In this document: piece by piece, positions 1 to 11,164 of the stretch
Numbering within the stretch: position 1 is the stretch's first letter
How the letters are laid out: each line of letters starts with the position of its first letter
Notes under the pieces: model-generated
What the model was told of the DNA's origin: nothing
What the model saw: only the letters and a program-made list of their open reading frames with translations
The model's database searches: none
Assembly (NCBI GenBank): GCA_002778195.1
Contig: PCDI01000003.1
Coordinates: 3,785,243 to 3,849,242 of the forward strand
Source: Raffaelea ambrosiae
Lineage: Eukaryota; Ascomycota; Sordariomycetes; Ophiostomatales; Ophiostomataceae
DNA length: 64,000 nucleotides
Direction of reading: 5' to 3'
Made by a program: the position numbers and the translations under genes

Positions 1-2659
1 TTGGTGGAACCGAGGTTGTCGTTCGTCAGCTTAGGAGCCCCAGATTTTCTGCTCCTGTCGGGACCTCACGAGTTGGAGAGGACCTGAAAGGGCTTGGCCT
101 ACAACACGTGACCAGAACACTGGCGTTTGAGAGCCACGTGCATGAGTCGCAACAACGGGACGTTTGGGACTCGCCGCTGGTCCGTGTTCCTGCCGTGTGG
201 GCTAGGACTGTGCGGAATTGCCTAGATTTCCACTCGGCGGGCTCACTACGAGACCTGCAAACTGCTGCACCGCTATTGCACCTTTTTTAACACAAGACTA
301 GCACCCGACTGTTGGAAAAAGTTGCTGCTCGGTGCCCACTGCGCCCGCGCCCTTCTTGCCATGCTCTCAACGGCTCTGGGAGGCAAAATCCTCGCCTTGC
401 CGTTGGGTCAAGGCAGAACAACAGAAATGCGCAAAGAACCCCCCCTTAAAAAACGAAAAGCGAAAAAAAAAAGAGAAACTAGTGTTGTCTGATAACTACA
501 CCGTAGTTAGCACCCGATCGGGCAGGAGACCGAAATGGCAGGAGATAGACAGATGGCACAGGTCGAGATAGTCGTAGTAAGAGGCCTCTGAGTGTCTTTG
601 TCCAGTGTGTAGAGAGCGTAAAGTAGGGTGTTGTTTTGCAGCAATGACCGATTGCATCAGCCGAACAGATGCAGAGAGAAAAATCCCGCCAGACGAAGCT
701 GGTCAGAAACATGCAGTGTCAGCTTGGGAGGCAGCTGAGACGGCCTTTGCATAAGGAAGGACCTCACATGCATGTAGCCGAACGGAACACCAGAGGAGAT
801 GTGCCACATGCCCTCTGGTTGTGGCTCCTGGTGGCTGTTGTAAGCCACGCAGCACAGAAAAATACTTTGCAGGCTAGTTAGTTGCTAGCTGCATAGGTAT
901 GAAACTGCAGAGGGAAATAGCGCTAGAGACATGCCGACCACTGCATTAATGAAACCCCATAGTTAGGACACAGATACGTTACCAGAAAAATGAAAAGAAA
1001 ATGGAAAGAAAGGGAAGAAAAAAAAGAAGAAGAAAAAAACGTGGGCCAGCAAACCATGGCTTTCGCCAACAGTGCAGTTCGCACTTGTCATCGCTGAAAA
1101 TACCATATACTCGTAGTTTAATTAGTGCCATCTACCAACAAAAGTGGAAACATGGCAGAGGCCGAAAAGGGTCTTGAGTCTGTTTGGGAACAAAGTCGAG
1201 CCCCATCGAGACTTACTATGGTGGGGTGGCGTAGGCTGCGGATGAAGAACCTGATGCGTCCCTGATGCGTGGAGGAAAGGATCAAGTCAGAGTCAGAGAA
1301 AAGTTGAAAGATGTAAAAAACTAGACAGAACCAGACTAAAAAAGAGACGCAGAAACCCCCCTGGTAAAACTGGTCAGCTCACATGCAGGTTGGATGCCTT
1401 TAGAAGGACGATCTAGGCAACGGTAACATACTATGTACGTGCGGGTGGCTGGTAACCCTCCAGTAGTTGTGTAGATATTTTGTATCTCACATGTATCTTG
1501 ACCGTTTCCACTGGTTGAAAGAAAATGTTTGACATCGACACCGCCGATATGCGGGCAAGTCTCGTCGCTACTAGACTGGCAACACTTGTCCCAGTGACCA
1601 AAGCGGTTTCTTGCTGGCGCACGACACGGTGGCGATCTCCAGCTGACAAGCCGGCGCATGACGACAGCTAGATTCCCAATGGGGCTGACACTGACAGGCA
1701 TGAGAGACATGCAGAACAAAGGAACGAGTGAGACATGTCGTGATGCCCCCCGATGCTTTGATTTGCGGTGTAGAGGCAAGTGGATACAACTACCGACGAA
1801 GGGGCTTCGACATTAAGGAAGTGATCAGCCAGAGGTGCGCTGGCTCTACATACATAGTAGTACAACAACAGTCCAACAGCCCTCGGAAGGAATGCAATAT
1901 GCACATTGCACTCAGCGTAATGCCCGTAGCCAGGTGCCCGAAATATACATAGTAAACACATGGCCCTTAGGATGCCCCCCAAAAAAAAAGGCGGGATAAG
2001 ACCCGTGCAGGAGGATCTAGACAGGAAGGATGATGCGGCATGGAGGACGCGGCCTGAGGTCAGACGCAGCAGCATCCTGCGAGAGGCTGGTTGAGCTGGC
2101 GCAGCAGGAAGTCGACCGGAGTCCGCAGCAGTGAATGCACTGTACATAGTAAGATACATACATAGTAAGACGCGTATTTTATCTCAGCGGCTGGCATGGT
2201 GTGAACTGTCCGAGTGGGTGAGGTACATGATGCATGCGTGTGAACCAGTACATGGGCAATGCATCGTGTGTAAGTGAATGCATTGTCACAATTGCCCTTT
2301 TGCGCGACTTACACCGTCCACCGAAGGATGCATATCGACAGTGTTGCAACGGGCATCCGTGCCGCCAACCCAACGAGCCCCCCGTCGGTCAGAGATTTCT
2401 TCTGGTCCTTCTAGTGGCTCCCAGTTGCCGTTAGCAAGGGCAAAGCAGGGTGACGAAAACTGGAGACAATGGAGCCGAGTCCCATGCAGAACAACAAGCG
2501 AGACAGGATCAACAAACTGACAAGGAGAGACGGCCAGGGCAAGGGCAGGTTGGCCTACTGGGATGTGGACAAGATAGAAAAGCCTCATTAGGCTTTACGG
2601 TGTACAGTAGCCACAGATGGGCCACAGATAGCCCATAACAGCCACACCGAGCAGGGCCA

Positions 2660-2676
2660 CCCCCCCCCCCCCCCCC
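2660..2676. repeat. Poly-C tract (17 C)
   Basis: An uninterrupted run of 17 cytosines followed by two AACCC-like units. It lies in non-coding DNA. The exact length could be affected by sequencing slippage. Confidence 0.9.
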
Positions 2677-3836
2677 AACCCAACCCATTAAAAAAAAAGA
2701 ACAGGAAAAAGAAGAAGAACAAAAGAAAAAGAGGATTACGTGGGCCTCGCCCGACCAACATTAGCCGGACCCGACGGTCTCCTACTTTTTCCTGTTTGGC
2801 TGCCGCGTGGCGGTGTGTCCCAGCGAGAATTTTTCTATGAGTTCTATCCTTTCATTTTCTTCCGTGCTAACTGCATACGTCCACTTTGGCCTATGTACAT
2901 AGTAGCTAGTGCGATGGGGAGCCGGCAATAGAGCCAAGCCAGTAGCTAGGAACCGGGCTCTTATTGGCTGCATCGGACATTCCTAAGATGACCCGCAATC
3001 TGACGCTAAAGCCTCCCATTGGCTGCTACCCCTGGTTCCATAGTTCGGACTCAAATGCCAGCCAACCAGGATCTACCCCTGAGCGGTTTGTTCTATTTCG
3101 CCCCCCTTTTCGTGCTTGGCCTGCTATCCCACCCGACGGGCTTGCACAATTCGCCTGCACAAAGCCCGCACAGCACAAGTCACATCGCCATCGCCAACAC
3201 GTCTCTCCACATGCAACGACAAACAACAAGAAATAATTTCGCGCCAGTGTCCTTTGGCGCCACTTGGCCTGTGACTGCAGTGCTGGCGCGTCCTCGAAAG
3301 ACTTGGGCAGCCACTTGCAGAATACTCCCACTAATGCCCTCAGACGTTTCTTTCTGAGTATCGTGGCCGCCACCAATCCCCCCCGCCCCCTAATGCAGGC
3401 CAGACTGGCCTATACAAGGCCCCATGCCTCACAGTGGCTCTATTGTTGTCCACTCGCTCTGGCCGGCCACGCACGTCCTGAGGTTGGCCGCCTCGACAGG
3501 GACCCACCCTTGTAATCTCTCTGCACTACCCAAATAAGCATCAGGTACCAGAGTACATGCGCGAGGCCGCTGGCTATGTACTTTGGGTTAGTGTGCGCTA
3601 TGTATCGTAGTCCTCCTCGAAGACAGGAGAAGGGAAAGGGAGGTCCACTCCCACACGCACACGCACTACGACGCTCTTCCACTTTCCCTCCCTGGTCCGC
3701 CTGCTATTTCGCCCTCCTTCCTTTCTCCCCCCCTTCCCTTTTTCTTCCCGTTTCTCTCATCACCCAACCTTTGTCCTTCCTTTCTGTCCCTCGTCTTTCA
3801 TCCATCCTTGGTCGTTCTGTACGCACCTTACACTCA

Positions 3837-3844
3837 TTATATAT
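3837..3844 (+). promoter_or_regulatory. TATA-like box for the Asp f 4-like gene
   Basis: The sequence TTATATAT follows a CT-rich stretch and lies about 450 bp before the chosen start codon at 4298. A CT-rich block beside a TATA element is common in strong fungal promoters. If it is used, the leader is long and A/C-rich (about 4020-4297), or it contains an unrecognised leader intron. Confidence 0.4.
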
Positions 3845-4297
3845 CACACCCTGCCCCCCATCCCCCTACCCGATTTCTTGCCAAACGTCCCTGTTGGTTG
3901 TCTCTCTCTAGACGCGTTTCCTTCATTTGGTCAAACTCTTCTCTTTCGACAAGAAAGATACACACTCCTTTACAGTTTTTCACTCCTTTTGGAATCAACC
4001 AATACTCGCTCCTTGCAGGTTCTCAAGGCAAGAATATCACAAGCTTTTTCAAGCATACAACTCGAACCAGTTCTGGTCAACTTGGATATAGCACACGACT
4101 GTTACGAAACAACATCTCAACACAATCAAAACGAGCCCAGCTCTTTGCGACTCACACGGCAAGCCCAACTGACGCGAAGACACAACAAAGAAAACGCTCG
4201 AAACAATCAAACTCGAAAAACAAAAACGCAACTCGCAAAAAACAAGCACGTCCAGGACTACACAAAAGGAATACAACTCGATAGACCAACCGTCACC

Positions 4298-5317
4298 ATG
4301 CGTTTCGCTCCTATTGTCCTCCTGGCCGCCATTGGCGTCTCGGCCCATCCGTCTGGCCACGCCCACTTCCACCGCGCACTGCATGAGAAGAAGGACGGCA
4401 CCGTTGTTGTTGCTACTATCGACGACAAGGTTGTCTCCTGGACCATGGGTGCCGGCTCTCCTTTCAAGGCTGCACACAAGCCGACCACCAGCTCGACCTC
4501 GACCACCCCCGTGGCCACCACCACCAGCACCTCCACCGCCGCTGACGAGACCACCAGCTCGCCTGCTGCCGCCACTACCACCAAGGCCAAGGCCTCAACC
4601 ACGGAGACGGCTGCCGCGTCTAGCACCTCTGCTTCCTCCTCGTCCTCTGAGACCGGCGCCTCATCGTACGAGGCTTTCGCGTCATGCTCGTCCTCCAAGG
4701 TCAAGCTCCGGAGCGCTGGCCGCGCCGCCAAACGTGCCACAGCTGCCCAGATCGCCTACACGGGCAACACCGGCTGTGACGGCTACGGCTCCAACATCAA
4801 GCTAATCCAGGGCAGCATTGCCAGCAAGTACGATTACGTCGTCAAGGCTGCCAACAGCGGCTCTGACTCGATGCAGTGCAAGGTGTGGAACAAGATCGGT
4901 CCCAGCGGCGCCATTGACGGCTTCTTCAAGGGTAACGAGGCCGCTACCTTCACCATTGCCGCCGGCGCTTACCAGCACATTGCCTTTGACAGCAACACCC
5001 AGGGCGGCATGTGCTGCGCTTCGGGCAGCGTTGCCACCACCAGCGTTGGCGAGTGGAACTGCGCCTGGCTCGAGTTTGACTTTGGCAACACCTCCAACGA
5101 CGGCTGGTCTGGCTTCGACGCCTCTGCTCTGGTCGAGGGCAGCGTTGGCGGCCCGTACGGCGCCCTCGATGCCTGCACTGCTGACAATTCTGTCTGCTCT
5201 TCCCTGGACGGTAACGGCAGTGGCACCAATGCTTTCCTGCCCGGCGACGAGGCTGAGGATGGTATTGGTGGCAACCTGCCGGCCGGTAGCGTCTCCCTGG
5301 TCGCTACCTGGAGCTAA
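4298..5317 (+). CDS. Secreted Asp f 4-like protein
   Basis: Intronless gene for 339 residues. The open frame reaches back to 3878, but the start at 4298 is preferred. It follows a CACC context and opens directly into a signal peptide (residues 1 to about 16, MRFAPIVLLAAIGVSA, then HP), while the upstream 140 codons read like leader DNA. A Ser/Thr/Ala-rich linker spans about residues 60-135. A dibasic Lys-Arg near residue 145 sits exactly between linker and conserved domain, as expected for Kex2-type processing. The C-terminal domain (about 150-339) has the pattern of the Asp f 4 allergen family: YTGNTGCDGYGSNIKLIQ at its start, EFDFGNTSNDGWSGFDASA in the middle and GIGGNLPAGSVSLV at the end. 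Family members are secreted or wall-associated and their biochemical role is unknown. Family placement is from pattern recognition. Confidence 0.85.
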   Translation: MRFAPIVLLAAIGVSAHPSGHAHFHRALHEKKDGTVVVATIDDKVVSWTMGAGSPFKAAHKPTTSSTSTTPVATTTSTSTAADETTSSPAAATTTKAKASTTETAAASSTSASSSSSETGASSYEAFASCSSSKVKLRSAGRAAKRATAAQIAYTGNTGCDGYGSNIKLIQGSIASKYDYVVKAANSGSDSMQCKVWNKIGPSGAIDGFFKGNEAATFTIAAGAYQHIAFDSNTQGGMCCASGSVATTSVGEWNCAWLEFDFGNTSNDGWSGFDASALVEGSVGGPYGALDACTADNSVCSSLDGNGSGTNAFLPGDEAEDGIGGNLPAGSVSLVATWS

Positions 5318-8300
5318 GCGACTCGTCTTGCATTTTCCAATTTTTTTTTTCCATCTCGAGAAGGTATTTTTTTTTGTTGGTTTATACTGCGGGTTGCTTA
5401 TATATATCAATTTTCTTTTATTTTCATTTGTCAAGTTTTTTTCTGTTCTCAAAGCCGACGATGTATTTCAGCATGGACAACATTGTTTCGCATGACCGTC
5501 GAGTCAACAACAATTAGAAACACATCTGATAGGGACATATTCTACGCACATTTTTTGCACTTCTATTACTGATTATGACATTGAAGAGGGCGGTGCTCTT
5601 GGTTCTTTGGGTTCATTATGGTGCTCTCATCTTTCTGGGACATATTGCTGGGTATTTTTAACGCAAAAAGACTCGCAGCACACCAACTACATAGTACATA
5701 TCACTTTACTTCCCCAAAATAAAAACTGGAGATATTGAAAGCAATCTCCCACTTTGTGGTGGCAGTGGAGCAATACCGGAGAGGTAACCAGTCGATCGCA
5801 CTCCAGCGGCTTGGTCTCAATTTGTGAGGGACAAGTGCACCAACTGACGCGCTGTTGCTGTTCTCCCCTCTTTGCGCAAAAGGGTGGTGATTGGCACGCT
5901 GTAAAACACCACCTCTTGGCCACAAAACAAGAGAATGAATACAACTTCAGTGAACGAGCAGGACATTACCCTTAAGGGGCACCCCCTATTATGTCTGATT
6001 ATCTTAAGATACAATGGAAGGCTGTTCAGGGTTGTTCGAGTGACAACCGGTTCCAGGGGTATGTTAGACTATGTACAAAGTAGCAACAACCAAAAAGGAC
6101 GTTGTGCGGGCACACAAAAAAATTTTAGGCACTGGGCCAAGCCGACCGATTAGCGACCAAAAAAAGTCTCCCTTGCCGTTTCGCTTGTTCGACTAGTAAA
6201 AGCAACAACCAAGAAAAATTACCGTTTAGAAAAGAAACAGAATAAAATGAAAGGCTGGACTGACGGACTATGGCCTAACAGATCTGCAGTGGGTGTCGCG
6301 CGCGAACAATTAGCTGCTTTTACCTCTTTATCAAGTATTAGTTACTTTATAGTTATATTGTACACCGTAGTTGTTTTGTTGCATGTTGGAACAGACTTTT
6401 GGGGGCTGTCTTGGCTTCCCACCTCCTTTTTCGGGACGAATCCATCTGGTCTTTTTTATCACAAGCATAAGGGTTCCCTCTTTTTTTCCCTTTTTTATTT
6501 TTAGCTTAATATTCCATACACCGAAAAGGATAGGAAGGATCAGGCGAAAAAGAACAGCACATCTCATGTTGGATCGGAGTTGTTATTTTCGTCTCGTCCC
6601 TGCTAGTGCCTATGATTGGACGGGAAGGCTTGCTGATCCCCTATTGTGGATGCTGTCTCTCGCCAGAGGCAGGGAAAACGGGGGCTGTGCATTGAAAGCA
6701 AGGGACCATAAAAGCAGAAACTACTAACTAGTTAGTATGTAAGATACTATGTACATCATAGGTATAGAACACAGGTATTCGAAACACGAGGTAAAAACTG
6801 GGGAAAGCCGCAGCGGAGGGAGGAGGACTGTGCAGCGTTTTGTGTTTCAATATTCTTCTGCTTTTGGTGTCTTCATATTTTTAACAGTTAACAGCCTGGA
6901 AATTGCCTGACACTGTCTTACACTTTGCCTTGTACTGCTCACGTAGGCGGCGACTTCGTGATGCTTCGAGTCCTTCGATGCAAGGAGGAATGATGCGGAT
7001 TCAGGCGACACCGTACGACCTATTGAGATTCTTCTGCAAGCCCTGAAAAGATCCGGTCGTGCACTTCGGCTATGACATGCGTTTTGGGGTTCCTTTTCGG
7101 TTGTTTATGCTGTCTTGTTTATTTTGCCGTGCTCATCTCCCACGTGGCGTATTGATACAGAAACAAGCAGCATTCCATTTCACGGTAATGCCGACCAGGC
7201 ATTATTTGTCGTTGCTGTCTTTGCTGGGTTGTTTGTTGGTTTATTCCCTTGGGCTGCCTGCCATACCGGGGATTCTGCTCCTTGCTCTGCCGTTTTCCCC
7301 GTTCTCTTTACGTCCCAGCACAGGCTTTTGGCTAAATGGGAAGCATGATGCTCGGCAGGCTGCCGCCCTGTGTACTATGCAATTGTGCTATGCGATGTAT
7401 TAACTAGCCCATGTGAAGCAGTAGTGAGGAGCGTACAAGACAGGCGAAACTTCTGACAATGACGACTATTACCTGTGCGCTGAGCACCGTTAGAGATTAC
7501 AGAGTACGGCAGGAGGCGGCAGGAAACGGTCCTTTCTTCCTTTGTTTGATGATAAGATTGCGGGAGAGCCATGCACGGTAGCCGGTTGGTAGGCTGCTGT
7601 CCAGAAAAAAAAAAAAAATAACCGGACTCGTAAATCGGGATTTTTAATTTTCATCATTGTCTCACCCCGATTCTCTGAAAAAATACCGCCAACTCACCGG
7701 TTGACGTCAGAGACCTACCTCATCTCGGGTGGCAGTTACTTGTTCTTGCCTCGGCGCATAACCTGGTGCGACACGGCGCGTTTACTTTCTTACCTGGTAC
7801 GATGCTGTTGCAACCTATGATTGCAAAACAGAACGAAGATACGAATGAGTCTAGAGGTGTGCAACGTACGCCGTGTAAGTTGTTGCCTTGTTTTGTGGCG
7901 TAATTTTTGACGTGCAGATACAGTGTAGAACTGAGACTCGCACAACTTCAACAGACGGTGGTGTATACTCCGCGCAGAGCTCCAGGAACATCATGTGCTA
8001 CGAGAGGGCCTCGTTGTTTGACTTGCCGTTATCCGACCTGAACTAAACAGGGTTTGCCTCATTGAACCACGCCGGGTCTTGGACGCCGGGAAATACGAGT
8101 TGGCAGTTCTACGTTACTAGTGCACAAACAGATATACTTTGATCCTCGAAATCAAGATGTACATTCGTATGCAGTGCTACTTTCAACGAAAACATTCGTT
8201 AGCATCTTTCAAGGCTAGCCCATTATTCCGTTTCACGACAGATGCTGTGGCCCTCGTCCCTTGGGTCCATAGAACAACTGGGCTGTGCGATGCATTCTTG

Positions 8301-8661
8301 GTAGAACACAGCGGCGCAAAACCATTGTACAATGAAGTAAAAATTAAAAGACAATATTTGTAGAATTTTAGAGCTGCAACAGTAGTTTTTACCAATGTGT
8401 CTTCTTCGTTGTGTTACAGAACGGTGTTCAAAGGGGCTATCATGTTTTCGAGGCTCTGATTGGGGCGACCATTAGACACACGCGGCGTGTGTCTAATGGT
8501 CGCCTCTGATTGGCCGGTGCCACTCCCACAGAAAATTTGTTGATTCTTATCGGATGCCCCTCGGCCTTATCGCAAAAAAAAAATTCGGGTCGAAAGTCGA
8601 CATCGCCAGAATTTCTCCTAGATGTGAATGACACAGTACTTTCACATCCAAGACTGCAAAC
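5318..8661. other. Intergenic region, no gene recognised
   Basis: About 3.3 kb without a supportable gene. Only short open frames with no family resemblance are present. It holds TACATAGTA/TACTATGTAC copies near 5688, 6068 and 6745, a CTAGTTAGT copy near 6727, an A-run near 7606, and the palindrome at 8464-8504 just upstream of NOB1. Confidence 0.55.
8454..8513. repeat. 41-bp palindrome flanked by 10-bp direct repeats
   Basis: Two perfect 20-bp inverted arms (8464-8483 and 8485-8504) are separated by one G. They are bracketed by direct copies of CTCTGATTGG at 8454-8463 and 8504-8513. Each flank contains ATTGG, an inverted CCAAT box. The block ends about 148 bp before the NOB1 start. It could be a tiny fold-back insertion with a target-site duplication, or a palindromic binding site. 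Confidence 0.85.
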
Positions 8662-10104
8662 ATGTCTACACATTCAGAGGATACTCTGGCTAATGTGCCT
8701 CAGCCGACGGTACTGGAGATAGCAACACCGGGAACAGCGTCTGCTGTGAGCACGACCAAAACCACTAGCACAATGAGCCTGAAGCCCATCCAAACCCTGG
8801 TCGTCGACACAGGCCCGATCATCAAAAACGACCCACTGGCAAGCACGCTCCTTGCTCAGGCGGAGGAGCTCTTCACGATTCCGTCTGTCATTCAGGAAAT
8901 CCGCGACGAGGCCACGCGCGCCCGTGTGAAGACAACACTTCTGCCTTTTCTCACCCTGCGAAACCCCAAGCCGGAGAGTATCAAATTTGTTAGCGATTTT
9001 GCGCGGAGAACTGGCGACTTGGAGGTGCTGAGCCGGCCCGATCTTCACTTGCTCGCCCTGACCTATGAGCTAGAGTGTGAGCGCAATAGTGGTGACTGGC
9101 GGTTGCGCAGAACCCCGGCACAGAAGGGTCTGAACGGGAAGCCGCCCGTAGTCATCGCCGCCGAGGCTGCCGCAACAAAGACTGCCGAGGATGGAGAAGG
9201 AAAGGCCGAGACTACAACCGAAGAAAACACAAAAGAACAGGAGGCACCCACAGAGGCAGTATTTCAACAACCAGGGACTGTGCCTGGGCAGCAATCAATA
9301 CCAGAGATTGAGGAGAAGACCGCCGCTCTGACTTTGGAGGGTGCTGTATCCGAGGTTGCGGAGGTGGCGGTGAACGATGAGAAGGTAGTGGAGAAAGAGG
9401 AGAAGACAGAGGAAGTTGCGGAGAAATACGAGGAAGAAGACGATGACGATGATGACGATGATGACGATGATGGTGGCGAGTGGATCACTCCCTCGAACCT
9501 CAAGAAGCACCAGGAGAAGGAGAAGGGCGGCGCACCGACTCAGCCCATCCAGAAGCGTCTGCAGGCAGCCATCCTGACCTCCGATTTCGCCATGCAGAAC
9601 GTTGCCCTGCGCATCAACCTCAACCTTCTGAGCCCGTCGATGGCCCGCATCACCCAGGTCAAGACCTGGGTGCTCCGCTGCTACGGCTGCTTCACCGTCA
9701 CCCGCAACATGCAGAAGCAGTTTTGTCCTTCGTGCGGCCAGGCTACAATGACCCGCACCAGTTGCTCGACGGACTCTAACGGCCGGTTCAGACTGCACCT
9801 CAAGCGCAACTTTCAGTACAACAAGCGTGGTAACGTCTTTAGCGTGCCGAAGCCGGTGCACGGCAGCGCCAGCGGCAAGTTGACCGACAAAAGCGGTGGC
9901 GGCAAGAATGGCTGGGGCCGGGAGCTGATCCTGTCTGAGGACCAGAACGAGTACACAAAGAAGGTGGATGAGCAGAAGCGCACGCGATACCGTGACATGA
10001 TGGATGAGGACTACCTGCCGGGCCTGTTGACGGGTGTGCGCAACAATTCAGGCGGCCGCATCCGTGTCGGCGCTGGTCGCAACGTAAACGCCAAGAAGCG
10101 GTAA
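8662..10104 (+). CDS. NOB1: 20S pre-rRNA D-site endonuclease Nob1
   Basis: Intronless, 480 residues. Nob1 cuts 20S pre-rRNA at site D in cytoplasmic pre-40S particles. The PIN domain covers about residues 41-150: TLVVDTGPIIKN gives the first catalytic Asp (about 49), IPSVIQEIRDEATR follows, then DLHLLALTYELE. A low-complexity acidic middle contains about eleven consecutive Asp near residues 259-270. A zinc ribbon, CYGCF...FCPSCGQ, lies near residues 350-375, followed by the family's Gly/Lys-rich tail with RYRDMMDEDYLPG. A second Met at 8773 (residue 38), just before the PIN domain, is an alternative start, because the first 37 residues are Ser/Thr-rich and unlike the family. It converges with NOP10 on the other strand. 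Confidence 0.95.
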   Translation: MSTHSEDTLANVPQPTVLEIATPGTASAVSTTKTTSTMSLKPIQTLVVDTGPIIKNDPLASTLLAQAEELFTIPSVIQEIRDEATRARVKTTLLPFLTLRNPKPESIKFVSDFARRTGDLEVLSRPDLHLLALTYELECERNSGDWRLRRTPAQKGLNGKPPVVIAAEAAATKTAEDGEGKAETTTEENTKEQEAPTEAVFQQPGTVPGQQSIPEIEEKTAALTLEGAVSEVAEVAVNDEKVVEKEEKTEEVAEKYEEEDDDDDDDDDDDGGEWITPSNLKKHQEKEKGGAPTQPIQKRLQAAILTSDFAMQNVALRINLNLLSPSMARITQVKTWVLRCYGCFTVTRNMQKQFCPSCGQATMTRTSCSTDSNGRFRLHLKRNFQYNKRGNVFSVPKPVHGSASGKLTDKSGGGKNGWGRELILSEDQNEYTKKVDEQKRTRYRDMMDEDYLPGLLTGVRNNSGGRIRVGAGRNVNAKKR

Positions 10105-10692
10105 AGGGACGATGGGGGGAAAGGAATAGGGGGAAGACAAAGAAAACCCCCAAAAGCATGAGAATATGCGGCCCGGGGGGATACCGAATCTCACGAAAAA
10201 TGTGGCGTTTTTGCAGATGATACTCTTTTCAGACTTGGTGGTTTTGAATTTGGCACAAATATATTTTGCTTAATCCCCTAGAAATGCCCCTTACGTTTGC
10301 GCGTGTACAATGAGAAGAAGAAAAAAAACACCACCAAAGCGCCATGCCCAAAATATTCCGTAGAAATTTTTTTTTAAAAAGAAAATCGCCTTCCTCGACG
10401 TGAACTCCTTAAAATCGACAAATCCGCATCTGTCCTCAACCCAACCTCCTTCGCTGCTTACCAGCCTTCGCTGTTCAGCATCCATTTTGCCATCACGGCT
10501 GTGCCTCGTATTGTCGAAGAGTTTTACAGACCAGACGGCCGGATGCATTCGATATGTCGATCGAAATCCCATTCATGATCGATCAAAGAGTTATTGGTAT
10601 CGCAGTCGTCGCACTTTACTGGGTGCCCAAGACGTGCTCCTCTAGAGGTATGAGTTAGCAACACTATGTTTCTTGTCCCCCCAAAAATGGTT
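10105..10692. other. NOB1/NOP10 convergent intergenic
   Basis: The 3' flanks of two convergent genes. It is A/T-rich, with A- and T-runs near 10318-10385. No further gene is supported; the antisense open frame through it has no recognisable domain. Confidence 0.6.
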
Positions 10693-10896
10693 TCACTTTG
10701 ACGTACTCGTTTGCTGCGTCTTCTCCAGCTGCAGAAGGTTAAACCGCCGCTTCAGAGTGACCCGCTGGCGTGACCACTTGTCGTCAGGCGAGAACCGGGC
10801 TGGATGGGCAGACTTGGTCACCTTGCCGTCGGCAGTGACCTTCTTGAGGGTGTAGAGGCGCTTGCCCGAGGCGTCGACGGTGCACATCAAATGCAT
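10693..10896 (-). CDS. NOP10: H/ACA snoRNP subunit Nop10
   Basis: Small intronless gene for 67 residues. Nop10 is a core protein of H/ACA small nucleolar RNPs, where it binds the pseudouridine synthase Cbf5 in rRNA modification and processing. Almost the whole family signature is present: start MHLMCTVDASGKRLYTLKKV, then TKSAHPARFSPDDKWSRQRV and TLKRRFNLL. Usual length is about 58-65 residues, so this is full length; only the last dozen residues, ending TSTSK, are unlike the family. Many fungal homologues carry an intron near the start, but none is needed here. It converges with NOB1, placing two ribosome-biogenesis genes side by side. Confidence 0.93.
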   Translation of the reverse strand: MHLMCTVDASGKRLYTLKKVTADGKVTKSAHPARFSPDDKWSRQRVTLKRRFNLLQLEKTQQTSTSK

Positions 10897-11164
10897 TATG
10901 TCGGTTTATGTAGACAAAACTTTGGTATGATTGTCTGTTTCAAAGTCGTGGGTTTTTTTTTTGGTTTTGTTTTCTTGCAACGGTAGCGTGGATGTGTTGT
11001 GGGAGAAAGTCTGCTCGTGGTGTGCGATTGGGATGTGAAGCTTTTATTTTTATTTTTTGGGGGCTTCAGATTAAGATTTATTTTTTAAAAGTGGAGCGGG
11101 CTCTAAGCAGCCAACCAGAGTGATTCTACTGCTTGTGCTCTTATCTTATCGCAGCCTCACCAAC
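10897..11164. other. NOP10 upstream region
   Basis: A/T-rich, T-run-containing DNA between NOP10 and the AAA ATPase wreck. Remnants of the lost ATPase C-terminus may lie here, but I could not recognise any. Confidence 0.45.

Larger units (their letters stand above)
1..4297. other. Gene-poor left arm
   Basis: I can support no coding gene here. Open frames are short, lack recognisable domains and overlap each other. The stretch holds a 17-C run (2660-2676), several copies of the TACATAGTA motif, and A-rich patches near 1000-1040 and 2690-2730. From about 3660 to 3960 it becomes strongly pyrimidine-rich on the + strand, then A/C-rich up to 4297. That is the usual look of the promoter and leader of a well-expressed filamentous-fungal gene, here the secreted protein at 4298. 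Confidence 0.6.

Noticed and set aside
3878..4297. 140-codon extension upstream of the Asp f 4-like protein
   Set aside because: The composition is leader-like, and a signal peptide begins exactly at 4298.
9295..9861. 188-codon open frame antisense to NOB1, and other antisense frames in NOB1
   Set aside because: Shadow of a well-supported gene; no family resemblance.
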